NCBI GenBank assembly: GCA_016718035.1
Contig: JADKEK010000005.1
Coordinates: 124,001-188,000, forward strand
Length of the DNA: 64,000 nt
Reading direction: 5' to 3'
DNA from: Bacteroidota bacterium
GTDB taxonomy: Bacteria; Bacteroidota; Bacteroidia; Chitinophagales; BACL12
Shown here one piece after another: positions 8,812 to 17,202 of this stretch. Below the pieces are notes generated by a model. That model ran no database searches and was not told where the DNA came from. It saw nothing but the letters and a program-made list of their open reading frames with translations. Both the position numbers and the translations under genes were made by a program. Numbering within the stretch: the first letter of the stretch is position 1; every line of letters begins with the position of its first letter.

Positions 8812-10050
8812 ATGAAAAAATATTTTATATTTTTTTTACTTGTTGTTATAATACATTCAACAGGTAAAGGACAAGTAGGGGATCCATTATTAAAGGACAC
8901 GTTATTAAAAGCTACTCAATATTCAATTCCTAGTTCTGGTGCCTTTACTTTATTGGGTGTTAACCCAGAAAATGTATCCACACCGGGATTTAGCCGGGAT
9001 TTTAAAATTGATTATTTTTTTCAGGATGCTCAACTCAATCCAAATATTGCACTACAATGTCAACCTTTCTGGCTACTATTTTACAAAAACAAAACAATTG
9101 ATAGTTGGATTGACGCGAATTTCCTTCATTCTATTGTGGCAAACACAGAATTTTCATTCGGATCAACTCAAACCCAAACAAAAGGTAACCAATTTGCTTA
9201 TTCATTTAAGACAACAATTGGATACAACCCATTAACAGATATCAACTTTTCTCAAGGCTATGAAACAGTGTTAGGTGCAACTGTGGATAACATCAATCAA
9301 TTAAATATGAGTTTAACAATGGAGAAAATAGCTATTCAATTTAAACTTGATACGCTGGAGAGCAAGGTTTTTAATTTGAAAACCGAACTATCTAAATTAT
9401 CAAATTATCAAACAAATGAAAAAAATAAATTAATTAATGAAATTAATACCATTAATGCACAAATAACGGAAAGGACTACCAGAATATTTATTATCAATTC
9501 GACAATCGAGGATAATTTAAACAACGAAAATAAAACACTGGAAGAAAATGCAAAGAAGTACGTATCCAACTATATGGAGAGCAAGAAATCGAAATTTAGA
9601 ATGGATATAGGCTTTGGGCAAGTGTTCCAATATAAAGACACTTTGGTAACAGAATTAAACCCGCTTCTTACCGGTTTTGGCATTTGGATTAATCCGGGGT
9701 TTGGATTTTGTTTAGATAAAAATAAATCCGGTTGCAACAATTCTTTACTATTTGCCGCAATTGGAAAGATGACAGTTATAGACACTATTACTGAAATAAC
9801 TTCAGGATTTAATATTCGGTATGTCGGAGGAAAAACGGATGTTTTTACTGAATACTCACCGGTTTTTAGTGGGCAGCAATTAACTGCGAATAGAATTTCG
9901 TTTGGTGGAGGTTATGAATTAGACAAACAAAAGTATTTACAGATTGGATTCCTGATGGACTTTGATCAAAAATTTAAGCTCACTAAAATACAGCCAACTT
10001 TTATGGTAAACCTTGAACTTGGAAGGGATGTCTTTAATACAAAAAAATAA
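8812..10050 (+). CDS. probable outer-membrane protein with coiled-coil insert, function unknown
   Basis: This 412-residue protein has a signal peptide (KYFIFFLLVVIIHS, cleavage near GKGQ). After it comes GAFTLLGVNPENVSTPGF, then beta-rich sequence. A long, strongly helical coiled-coil region lies at about residues 165-260 (IAIQFKLDTLESKVFNLKTEL onward). The C-terminal third has alternating strands rich in glycine and aromatic residues (FGQVFQYKD, GFGIWINPGFGFCL, RISFGGGYEL, MVNLELGRDVF), consistent with an outer-membrane barrel. I cannot name a family. It is nine bases after the small gene and overlaps the start of the membrane-protein gene downstream, so the three are likely co-expressed. 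Confidence 0.65.
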   Translation: MKKYFIFFLLVVIIHSTGKGQVGDPLLKDTLLKATQYSIPSSGAFTLLGVNPENVSTPGFSRDFKIDYFFQDAQLNPNIALQCQPFWLLFYKNKTIDSWIDANFLHSIVANTEFSFGSTQTQTKGNQFAYSFKTTIGYNPLTDINFSQGYETVLGATVDNINQLNMSLTMEKIAIQFKLDTLESKVFNLKTELSKLSNYQTNEKNKLINEINTINAQITERTTRIFIINSTIEDNLNNENKTLEENAKKYVSNYMESKKSKFRMDIGFGQVFQYKDTLVTELNPLLTGFGIWINPGFGFCLDKNKSGCNNSLLFAAIGKMTVIDTITEITSGFNIRYVGGKTDVFTEYSPVFSGQQLTANRISFGGGYELDKQKYLQIGFLMDFDQKFKLTKIQPTFMVNLELGRDVFNTKK

Positions 10051-11173
10051 TATTGAAATAATAACGATAACCGTGAACCCTATTTACACTTCTGTTATCC
10101 TACCTATTATAGGATTATTTATCGGGCTATTGGTGCTTTTTGGCATTAATAAGTATTCGTCATTTTATGTTAACAAGGGAGAAGTAATTCTGTTAGCCGC
10201 AGTGCCCAATACAGAAGTAAAGGATACTTTAACACAACAACTATATACTTATGACACCACTAGCGTTTGGGTATATAATGACAGTGGTTATGTGAAATTA
10301 AAAACGCCAGAACAAATTAAAGGTCTTCGTGCTACTTATTCTAGTGATGTAGATTTTTTTCGCGACTACCCTTCATTTATGTTATGGTGTTTATTTATTT
10401 TAATACAATTTGCTGTTTGGATGTTTATCATTTGTGCATTACCAATGGGCTTGCACCATTTAAAAGTAGATAACAAATTCAAGTTATTTAAAACAGGGCT
10501 TTTTGTATCGCTTCTGTTTTTCATCGTATTTCTGGTTTTACAAACACGTACGTTTTATGACTCAGAGCCAATAAGGAGCGACGTGTTTACATCAAATTTG
10601 GACAACAAAATATTATTTGCAACTTTAATTGGCTCAATAGCCGGAGCGGTTTGTTTTGCGGTAATGTTCACTGCGGTCGGAATTTTAAAGGAAAATATTG
10701 CCAAAGATCAAACTATCGAAGCCCAAGCGATTAAACTTTTTAACTATAGTTTATCCGCAGCATCGTTAATTTTGAGTTTAATGGTTTTTAGTATGTCGTC
10801 ATTACATACTGCTTATATTGATTTACTATCCCGTTATTATGTAAAAATAAATTTGAACTATGATATAGTTTATGCTTATGGTTTATTATATACACTGATT
10901 TTATTAATTTTTTATGTTCCGCTAAAATTGGTTTCGAATAACTACATTTATTTTACAGATGCAAAACAACTGCCAGCACCTGGCGTGAATGTAGTGCCGG
11001 ATTTGCAACCTAATTTGGTAGCACCGCAACTGGTACCTCAAAATGTGGTGGGGATTGTTAAAGGACCTAATAATTTAAAATTATTTGGAGATTTTATTAA
11101 AGGCCTAACAGTTTCTCTATCTCCTTTTCTTGCGAGTTTAATTGGTAATTTATTGGACAAAGTGTTTGGATGA
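10028..11173 (+). CDS. multi-pass membrane protein of unknown function
   Basis: This 381-residue protein has a membrane helix near the N-terminus (VILPIIGLFIGLLVLFGI). A ~70-residue extracytoplasmic loop follows (GEVILLAAVPNTEVKDTL onward), then about five more helices. The tail ends in a hydrophobic LTVSLSPFLASLIGNLLDKV segment. No known domain is recognised. ATG 10028 is chosen because GGAAGG lies just upstream; it overlaps the preceding stop by 23 bases, indicating coupling. With the outer-membrane-like protein before it this could form an envelope-spanning pair, which is inference. Confidence 0.65.
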   Translation: MSLIQKNNIEIITITVNPIYTSVILPIIGLFIGLLVLFGINKYSSFYVNKGEVILLAAVPNTEVKDTLTQQLYTYDTTSVWVYNDSGYVKLKTPEQIKGLRATYSSDVDFFRDYPSFMLWCLFILIQFAVWMFIICALPMGLHHLKVDNKFKLFKTGLFVSLLFFIVFLVLQTRTFYDSEPIRSDVFTSNLDNKILFATLIGSIAGAVCFAVMFTAVGILKENIAKDQTIEAQAIKLFNYSLSAASLILSLMVFSMSSLHTAYIDLLSRYYVKINLNYDIVYAYGLLYTLILLIFYVPLKLVSNNYIYFTDAKQLPAPGVNVVPDLQPNLVAPQLVPQNVVGIVKGPNNLKLFGDFIKGLTVSLSPFLASLIGNLLDKVFG

Positions 11174-11735
11174 TTGTTTTATTGTGTTTCAAATTTGATT
11201 AATGATTAGTACTTGTTGATGGCCACGTTTTATTTTGATAAACACATTATTAAGCAACTTTTATTTATTGATTAATATGTTCAATTTTCTAACTTGTTTT
11301 TTGGTTTTTTATAAAAAATATATTTATTGCTAAACTGATAGCGCCCTAATTTGAATAATTATTTATTAGCCAAGAAGAGTTCTAATTATATGTGCTATGT
11401 CTTTAAGTTGAGGGCTTTTAGAGCGCCTCTATAAAATACTGCATATAAATGTAGCAAGAATTTGGCACTTATAGTCAACCTATTTGCAATTTAAAAATTG
11501 GATTATTGGCAGCAATTAAAATAACTTCAAATTGCTTTAATAAGACCTGGCTTTTGTGCCAATTTGTTCAACATCCTTTTAATCTTGTAACTATTACGGC
11601 TAGCAGGTAGCGCTTTTTAATACGGTTATCATTCTTTCATCACTTATTGATTATTTCAATGCACAAATCACAAATTAGTAGTGAATTAACCCCAATTCTC
11701 ATATATTTATATTTCATTCGCTAAAAAAGATTCAT
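11174..11735. other. 560-bp intergenic region without recognised gene
   Basis: AT-rich sequence between the unknown cluster and the FG-GAP genes. I see no open frame of interest, no tRNA-like T-loop and no convincing hairpin terminator. The last ~40 bases contain TCTCATATATTTA, similar to TCTCGTATATTTA found at the same position before the paralogous gene at 14341. That may mark a shared promoter or may be inherited from the duplication. Confidence 0.5.
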
Positions 11736-14216
11736 ATGAAGTTGCTTACGATCGCGTTTACCTTATTTTTCTTCATAATAACAGAAACTAATGCTCAAAC
11801 ACCAACACTTTTACTTGAAGGAAATCAGATTGATGGTAATTATGGTTGGGATGTATGTAATGCAGGTGATATAAATGCTGACGGCTATGACGATATTGTT
11901 GTAGGGGCTTATACTTATGATAATGGTCAGTCGAATGAAGGAGCAGTATTTGTTTATATGGGCTCTGCAACGGGTTTGGTTGCAACGCCGGCTGCCATTC
12001 TCGAAAGTAATCAGGCAGAGGCAAATATGGGGCGCTCAGTTTCAAGGGCAGGTGATGTAAATAATGATGGTTACGATGATATAGTAGTGGGTGCGTGGAA
12101 TTATGATACAGGAATTGGTAATGAAGGAAGAGTTTATATTTATCATGGCTCTGCAGCGGGCTTAATTACTACGCCTGCAAAAATTATTGATGGCAACCAG
12201 AATGGTGGCAATTTGGGTAGTTATGTTTCAACTGCCGGTGATGTAAATAACGATGGGTATGATGATGTTGTTGCTGCAGCCTGGTTATATGAAACGGGTC
12301 AATTCGACGAAGGCCGGGTATATGTGTACCTTGGCTCAGCTACAGGTATCACCACACCCGCGGTTGCTACCTTGGACGGCAATCAAAATTGGGCGCATTT
12401 TGGCACTTCAGTTGCCAATGCCGGCGATATTAATGCAGATGGTTATGATGATATAGTTGTTGGATTTGAATTATTTGATGGCGGTCAAACCGATGAGGGC
12501 AAAATCATGATTTATCATGGAAATGCAACAGGTATAAATACAATTGTGGCTGCACAAATTGAAGGCAATCAGGAAGCCGGAAGCCTGGGTTATGATGTTG
12601 CTGCAGCAGGCGATGTTAACAACGACGGTTATGATGATATTATCGCAGGCGCGTATCGTTATAATAATGGTGAGGTTGATGAAGGTGCTGCATTTATTTT
12701 TCACGGCACTTCTTCCGGTATTAATACAACGCCGGCTATTGTTTTAGATAATGATTTACCCGTTGCTTATTTCGGACTTTCTGTACGCGGTGTTGGCGAT
12801 TTTAATCTGGATGGCTATGATGATGTTATGGTAGGAAGCCCCTTATTTAGCAATGGCTCTCCTTCTGAGGGACGCACCTATTTATATAAAGGCTCGGCCT
12901 CCGGAATTAATCCCAATCCTTATTTTGCTATTGAAAGTAATCAGGCAAGCTCATATACCGGGAATTCGGTTGCTCCTGCAGGCGATGTAAATAATGATGG
13001 GTTTATTGATATCATGACTTCCGCCCATTTTTATGATAATGGAGAATTAAACGAAGGTGTTGTGTATATATATCACATGTGTGCTGATTCATTATATGCA
13101 GATTTAGACGGTGATGGTTTTGGAGATCCGATGAACAAAGTAAATATTTGTAGTGATGCAATTAATATGGTAGCAAATAATACCGATTGTGATGATACTA
13201 ATGGCGCAATTTATCCGGGTGCAACAGAAATATGTAACGATGTAGATGATAATTGTAATACACTTTTAGATGATGGTCTCCTATTTAATACTTATTATGC
13301 AGATATTGATGGTGACTTATATGGTGATATAAATGACGTCGGTACTTTTACCTGCTTAGCACCTGAAGGAACGGTGACAAACAATACCGATTGTGATGAT
13401 GCCAATGGTGATATTAATAGTGCTGAAACAGAAATCTGCAATTTAATTGATGATAATTGCGATGGGTTTATTGATGAAGGATTTGATGTATTTATTACAA
13501 CAACCGCATTATCTGGCACAACTTTTTGTCAGGGAGGAAGTGTTGTGCTGGAAGCATCGCATAATGGTATTGCTCTACAATGGAAAAAAAATGGTGCCAT
13601 TATTCCCGGGGCAACATCAACCACCTATACGGCTACTAAAACAGGAACGTATACTTGTGAAGCATCAAACTTATGTAATACTGCAATATCTGCAGATATA
13701 GTTGTAACTGCTAATAAAAATCCTAACGCAAACATAACTGCTGATGGGCCTACAACATTTTGTCCTGGCGACAACGTGAATTTAAATGTTACGCCGGTAG
13801 GAGGAAGTGCCTATCAATGGTATAAAGGCCCAACGCCTATCGCAGGTGCAACATCATTAACTTATACTGCTACTACGTCTGGAAACTATAAATGTCGTGT
13901 AACCAAAATTGCAACAGGATGTTATAAAAATTCAAACACGATACCGGTTAATGTTATGTGTAAAGAATTAGTTGTTTCAACAGAAAATAATTTTACCATT
14001 TTTCCAAATCCTGCAACACAAGAAATTACCATTACTTCAGAAGATGTTTCTGCTAAATCAATTTATATTATCGATGCAGTTGGGCAGGTAGTTCAAACAA
14101 TTTTAACTGAACAAACTTTGATTAATATTGATATTCAACCTTATGCCAATGGCGTATATTTTATTAAAATAAACAGCGATGCCGGCAGCATTACGAAATC
14201 GTTTGTGAAAGAATGA
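11736..14216 (+). CDS. secreted FG-GAP/MopE/Ig protein with T9SS sorting domain, copy 1
   Basis: This 826-residue extracellular protein has a signal peptide (about 1-20, ending ETNAQ). About seven FG-GAP/integrin-like repeats of ~65 residues follow (about 25-445), each with a calcium-binding loop of the form GDxNxDGYDDIxVG and a YDNGQxxEGxxFxY strand; these should fold as a beta-propeller. Next are two MopE-type metal-binding units (DCDD ... EICN ... DDNC), spaced 204 bp in DNA at 13179 and 13383, then two Ig-like domains (FCQGGSVVLEAS; FCPGDNVNLNV). The end is a type A T9SS sorting domain (FPNPATQEITI ... GVYFIKI). A surface-exposed adhesion or binding role is likely; the ligand is unknown. 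A tandem paralogue follows. Confidence 0.88.
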   Translation: MKLLTIAFTLFFFIITETNAQTPTLLLEGNQIDGNYGWDVCNAGDINADGYDDIVVGAYTYDNGQSNEGAVFVYMGSATGLVATPAAILESNQAEANMGRSVSRAGDVNNDGYDDIVVGAWNYDTGIGNEGRVYIYHGSAAGLITTPAKIIDGNQNGGNLGSYVSTAGDVNNDGYDDVVAAAWLYETGQFDEGRVYVYLGSATGITTPAVATLDGNQNWAHFGTSVANAGDINADGYDDIVVGFELFDGGQTDEGKIMIYHGNATGINTIVAAQIEGNQEAGSLGYDVAAAGDVNNDGYDDIIAGAYRYNNGEVDEGAAFIFHGTSSGINTTPAIVLDNDLPVAYFGLSVRGVGDFNLDGYDDVMVGSPLFSNGSPSEGRTYLYKGSASGINPNPYFAIESNQASSYTGNSVAPAGDVNNDGFIDIMTSAHFYDNGELNEGVVYIYHMCADSLYADLDGDGFGDPMNKVNICSDAINMVANNTDCDDTNGAIYPGATEICNDVDDNCNTLLDDGLLFNTYYADIDGDLYGDINDVGTFTCLAPEGTVTNNTDCDDANGDINSAETEICNLIDDNCDGFIDEGFDVFITTTALSGTTFCQGGSVVLEASHNGIALQWKKNGAIIPGATSTTYTATKTGTYTCEASNLCNTAISADIVVTANKNPNANITADGPTTFCPGDNVNLNVTPVGGSAYQWYKGPTPIAGATSLTYTATTSGNYKCRVTKIATGCYKNSNTIPVNVMCKELVVSTENNFTIFPNPATQEITITSEDVSAKSIYIIDAVGQVVQTILTEQTLINIDIQPYANGVYFIKINSDAGSITKSFVKE

Positions 14217-14340
14217 TTTATTTTGTTTCACATTTTATGAGCATGTTAAATTGAATTTTTTTTCTGTACGATAATCTAATTTGTTAAAGATATAATTAGA
14301 ACTCTCGTATATTTAGCATTTTTATGCAAAATCAGCACAC

Positions 14341-16488
14341 ATGAGATATTTTACTATAGGTTTTGTATTACATTTTTTACTAATAAATAAGGTTTATTCT
14401 CAAACACCACCTCCCACAACCTTATTAGAAAGCAACCAAATTGATGCTAATTATGGTTGGTATATTTCTAATGCTGGTGATATTAATGCAGACGGTTATG
14501 ATGATGTTGTAGTTGGCGCTGATTGGTATGATAATGGTCAATTGAATGAAGGTGCTGTATTTGTTCACATGGGCTCTGCAACAGGCTTGGAAACTACGCC
14601 GGCGGCCATATTAGAGAGCAATCAGGTTGAAGCCAATATGGGTCGCTCGGTTTCAAGGGCAGGAGATGTAAATAACGATGGATACGATGATATCATAGTA
14701 AGTTCTTGGCTTTATGATCCCGGTGTTACAAATGCGGGACGCGTTTATATTTACCACGGATCGGCATCCGGAATAAATACAACGCCGGCAAAAACAATAG
14801 ACGGCAATCAATTTGGAGCTAATTTCGGCAATTGTGTGTCGGCTGCCGGCGATGTAAATAATGATGGTTACGACGATGTGGTTGTAGGTGCGTGGTTATA
14901 TGATGCAGGGCAAACTGATGAAGGGAGGGTATATGTTTTTCTTGGCTCATCAACAGGTATTACAACACCTGCTGTGGTTGTTTTAGAAGGGAATCAAGAG
15001 TTTGCACACTTTGGCAATTCTGCAGCCGGTGCAGGTGATGTAAATGCAGATGGTTATGATGATATTGTGGTTGCTGCTGATAGATTCGATGGCGGACTAT
15101 CAAACGAGGGCAAAGTATTGGTTTATCATGGCACAGCAACGGGGATAAATCCAATTCCAGCAAAGGAAATAGAGGGCAATCAGGATAATGCAAATTTTGG
15201 TTCAGAAGTTGCCTCAGCCGGTGATGTAAATAACGATGGTTATGATGATATTATCGTAGGCTCACACAAATATGAAGATGGCATGGCAGACGAAGGTGCT
15301 GCATTCATTTTTCATGGTTCCGCGACGGGCATTATTGCGACACCGGTAACAATGTTGCAAAACAATGATGTATTAGCTTATTTCGGGCATTCTGTGCGCG
15401 GGGCCGGCGATTTTAATCAGGATGGTTTTGATGACGTAATGGTAGGAAGCATTTTGTTTGAAAACGGATCTTTGGCAGAAGGCAGCGCATATTTATATAA
15501 AGGCTCTGCTTCCGGAATCATAACAACACCTTATTTAACTATTGAAGGCAATCAGTCTGAAGCCAATATGGGTCGCTCCGTTTCAGGTGCAGGCGATGTA
15601 AATAACGATGGGTTTCCTGATGTTATGGCATCTGCCAATTTTTATGATAATGGTCAATTATATGAAGGTGTGGTATATGTATATCACATGTGTGCTGACT
15701 CATTATATGCTGATTTAGACGGAGATGGTTTTGGAGATCCATTAAATCTCGTAAACATTTGTAACGATACAATTAATTTAGTTGAAGATAATACCGATTG
15801 TGATGATACAAATGCATCTATTTATCCCGGAGCGATTGAAATTTGTAATAGTTTGGATGATGATTGTAATACGCTTATTGACGAAGGATTAATCTTTGAA
15901 ACATATTACGCTGATGCAGATGCAGATTTTTTTGGCGATGTAAATGATGCAGGAACTAGTGCGTGCTTACCTATAGCCGGAACTGTTTTAGACAATACCG
16001 ATTGTGATGATACAAATGCATTTATTTTTCCGGGAGGAATTGAAATTTGTAATGGTTTAGATGATGACTGTAATACGCTTATTGACGAAGGATTAATATT
16101 TGAAATATATTATGTTGATGCGGATGCAGATTTTTTTGGCGATATAAATGATGCAGGAACCAGTGCGTGTTTACCTATAGCCGGAACAGTTACAAACAAC
16201 ACCGATTGTGATGATGCTAATGGTGATATTAATAGTGGTGAAACCGAAATATGCAATCTAATTGATGACAATTGCGATGGTTTTATTGATGAAGGATTTG
16301 ATGTTGTTATTACAACATCAGCATTGACAGCAACAACATTTTGTCAAGGTGGCAGCGTAGTGCTGGAAGCATCGCATAATGGTATTGCTCTACAATGGAA
16401 AAAAAATGGTGCCATTATTCCCGGGGCAACATCAACCACCTATACGGCTACTAAAACGGGAACGTATACTTGTGATGCATCAAATTAA
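14341..16488 (+). CDS. FG-GAP/MopE protein, copy 2, truncated by an in-frame TAA
   Basis: This tandem paralogue of the 11736 gene has a signal peptide (ending VYSQ), seven FG-GAP-like repeats and three MopE-type units instead of two. Its frame ends at 16486-16488 inside the first Ig-like domain, where copy 1 has leucine TTA and this copy has TAA (context ASN-stop-CNTA). The same frame stays open to 17031 with the expected second Ig-like domain and T9SS sorting domain. As written, the 715-residue product lacks the sorting domain and should stay in the periplasm or be degraded. Restored length would be 896 residues, 70 more than copy 1: 68 from one extra 204-bp unit and 2 near the signal peptide. 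Sequencing error or a genuine pseudogene are both possible. Confidence 0.8.
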   Translation: MRYFTIGFVLHFLLINKVYSQTPPPTTLLESNQIDANYGWYISNAGDINADGYDDVVVGADWYDNGQLNEGAVFVHMGSATGLETTPAAILESNQVEANMGRSVSRAGDVNNDGYDDIIVSSWLYDPGVTNAGRVYIYHGSASGINTTPAKTIDGNQFGANFGNCVSAAGDVNNDGYDDVVVGAWLYDAGQTDEGRVYVFLGSSTGITTPAVVVLEGNQEFAHFGNSAAGAGDVNADGYDDIVVAADRFDGGLSNEGKVLVYHGTATGINPIPAKEIEGNQDNANFGSEVASAGDVNNDGYDDIIVGSHKYEDGMADEGAAFIFHGSATGIIATPVTMLQNNDVLAYFGHSVRGAGDFNQDGFDDVMVGSILFENGSLAEGSAYLYKGSASGIITTPYLTIEGNQSEANMGRSVSGAGDVNNDGFPDVMASANFYDNGQLYEGVVYVYHMCADSLYADLDGDGFGDPLNLVNICNDTINLVEDNTDCDDTNASIYPGAIEICNSLDDDCNTLIDEGLIFETYYADADADFFGDVNDAGTSACLPIAGTVLDNTDCDDTNAFIFPGGIEICNGLDDDCNTLIDEGLIFEIYYVDADADFFGDINDAGTSACLPIAGTVTNNTDCDDANGDINSGETEICNLIDDNCDGFIDEGFDVVITTSALTATTFCQGGSVVLEASHNGIALQWKKNGAIIPGATSTTYTATKTGTYTCDASN
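15790..16290 (+). repeat. 204-bp tandem repeat encoding MopE-type units
   Basis: Units start at 15790, 15994 and 16198 (third unit partial), each opening with an AATACCGATTGTGATGAT-like sequence. The exact 204-bp period equals 68 codons. Copy 1 of the gene has the same period at 13179 and 13383 but only two units, so this copy gained or kept one more. Confidence 0.85.
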
Positions 16489-17031
16489 TGTAATACCGCA
16501 ACTTCAGAACCAATAGTTGTAACTGTTAATAAAAATCCTAACGCAAACATAACTGCCGCAGGACCTACCACATTTTGTCCTGGCGAGAACGTGAATTTAA
16601 ACGTAACACCGGTAGGAGGAAGTGCCTATCAATGGTATAAAGGCCCAACGCCAATCGCAGGTGCAACATCATTATCTTATACTGCTACTACGTCGGGTAA
16701 CTATAAATGTCGTGTAACCAAAATTGCAACAGGCTGTTATAAAAATTCAAACACGATACAGGTTAATGTTATGTGTAAAGAATTAGTTGTTTCAACACAA
16801 AATGACTTTACCATTTTTCCAAATCCGGCATCACAAGATATTACCATTACTTCGCAAGATGTTTCTGCTAAATCAATTTATATTATCGATGCTGTCGGGC
16901 AGGTAGTTCAAACAATTTTAACTGAACAAACTTTGATTAATATTGATATTCAACCTTATGCCAATGGCGTATATTTTATTAAAATAAATAGCGAAACCGG
17001 CAGCATTACGAAATCGTTTGTGAAAGAATAA
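16489..17031 (+). pseudogene. separated C-terminal part of FG-GAP copy 2 (Ig-like plus T9SS sorting domain)
   Basis: This is the in-frame continuation of the 14341 gene past its TAA. It encodes the end of the first Ig-like domain, a second one (YQWYKGPTPIAGATSLSYTA) and the T9SS sorting domain (FPNPASQDITI ... GVYFIKI ... SFVKE), nearly identical to copy 1. The first internal ATG in frame is at 16591, but the fragment has no signal peptide and would have no use alone. If the upstream stop is a sequencing error, this is simply the end of one 896-residue gene. Confidence 0.8.
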
Positions 17032-17202
17032 TTTTAAAAATAAAAAACTACATACTAAATCATCAAAAGTATATTACCTGCAAATTAATAATTTGATAAA
17101 ACGGCGTTAATAATCACGGTAGTCATTATGTATTTCAACCAACCGCATGTGGTGAATCCGAATTTTCGGTAAAAAATCCGTATTTTTCCACCACAAATTA
17201 TC

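Noticed and set aside
11788..12747. Several short frames on both strands inside FG-GAP copy 1
   Set aside because: The periodic GATGGTTATGATGAT-like repeats of the true gene leave other frames open; no coding signal of their own.
11800..13100. Regularly spaced DNA repeats resembling a CRISPR array
   Set aside because: Spacing is ~195 bp, units are imperfect and in frame, and they encode calcium-binding FG-GAP repeats; no cas genes are near.
17148..17195. Inverted repeat TGTGGTG/CACCACA with an inner CCGAA/TTCGG hairpin before the 17203 gene
   Set aside because: A 7-bp stem around a 34-base interior is weak; could be a leader fold but I cannot separate it from chance.
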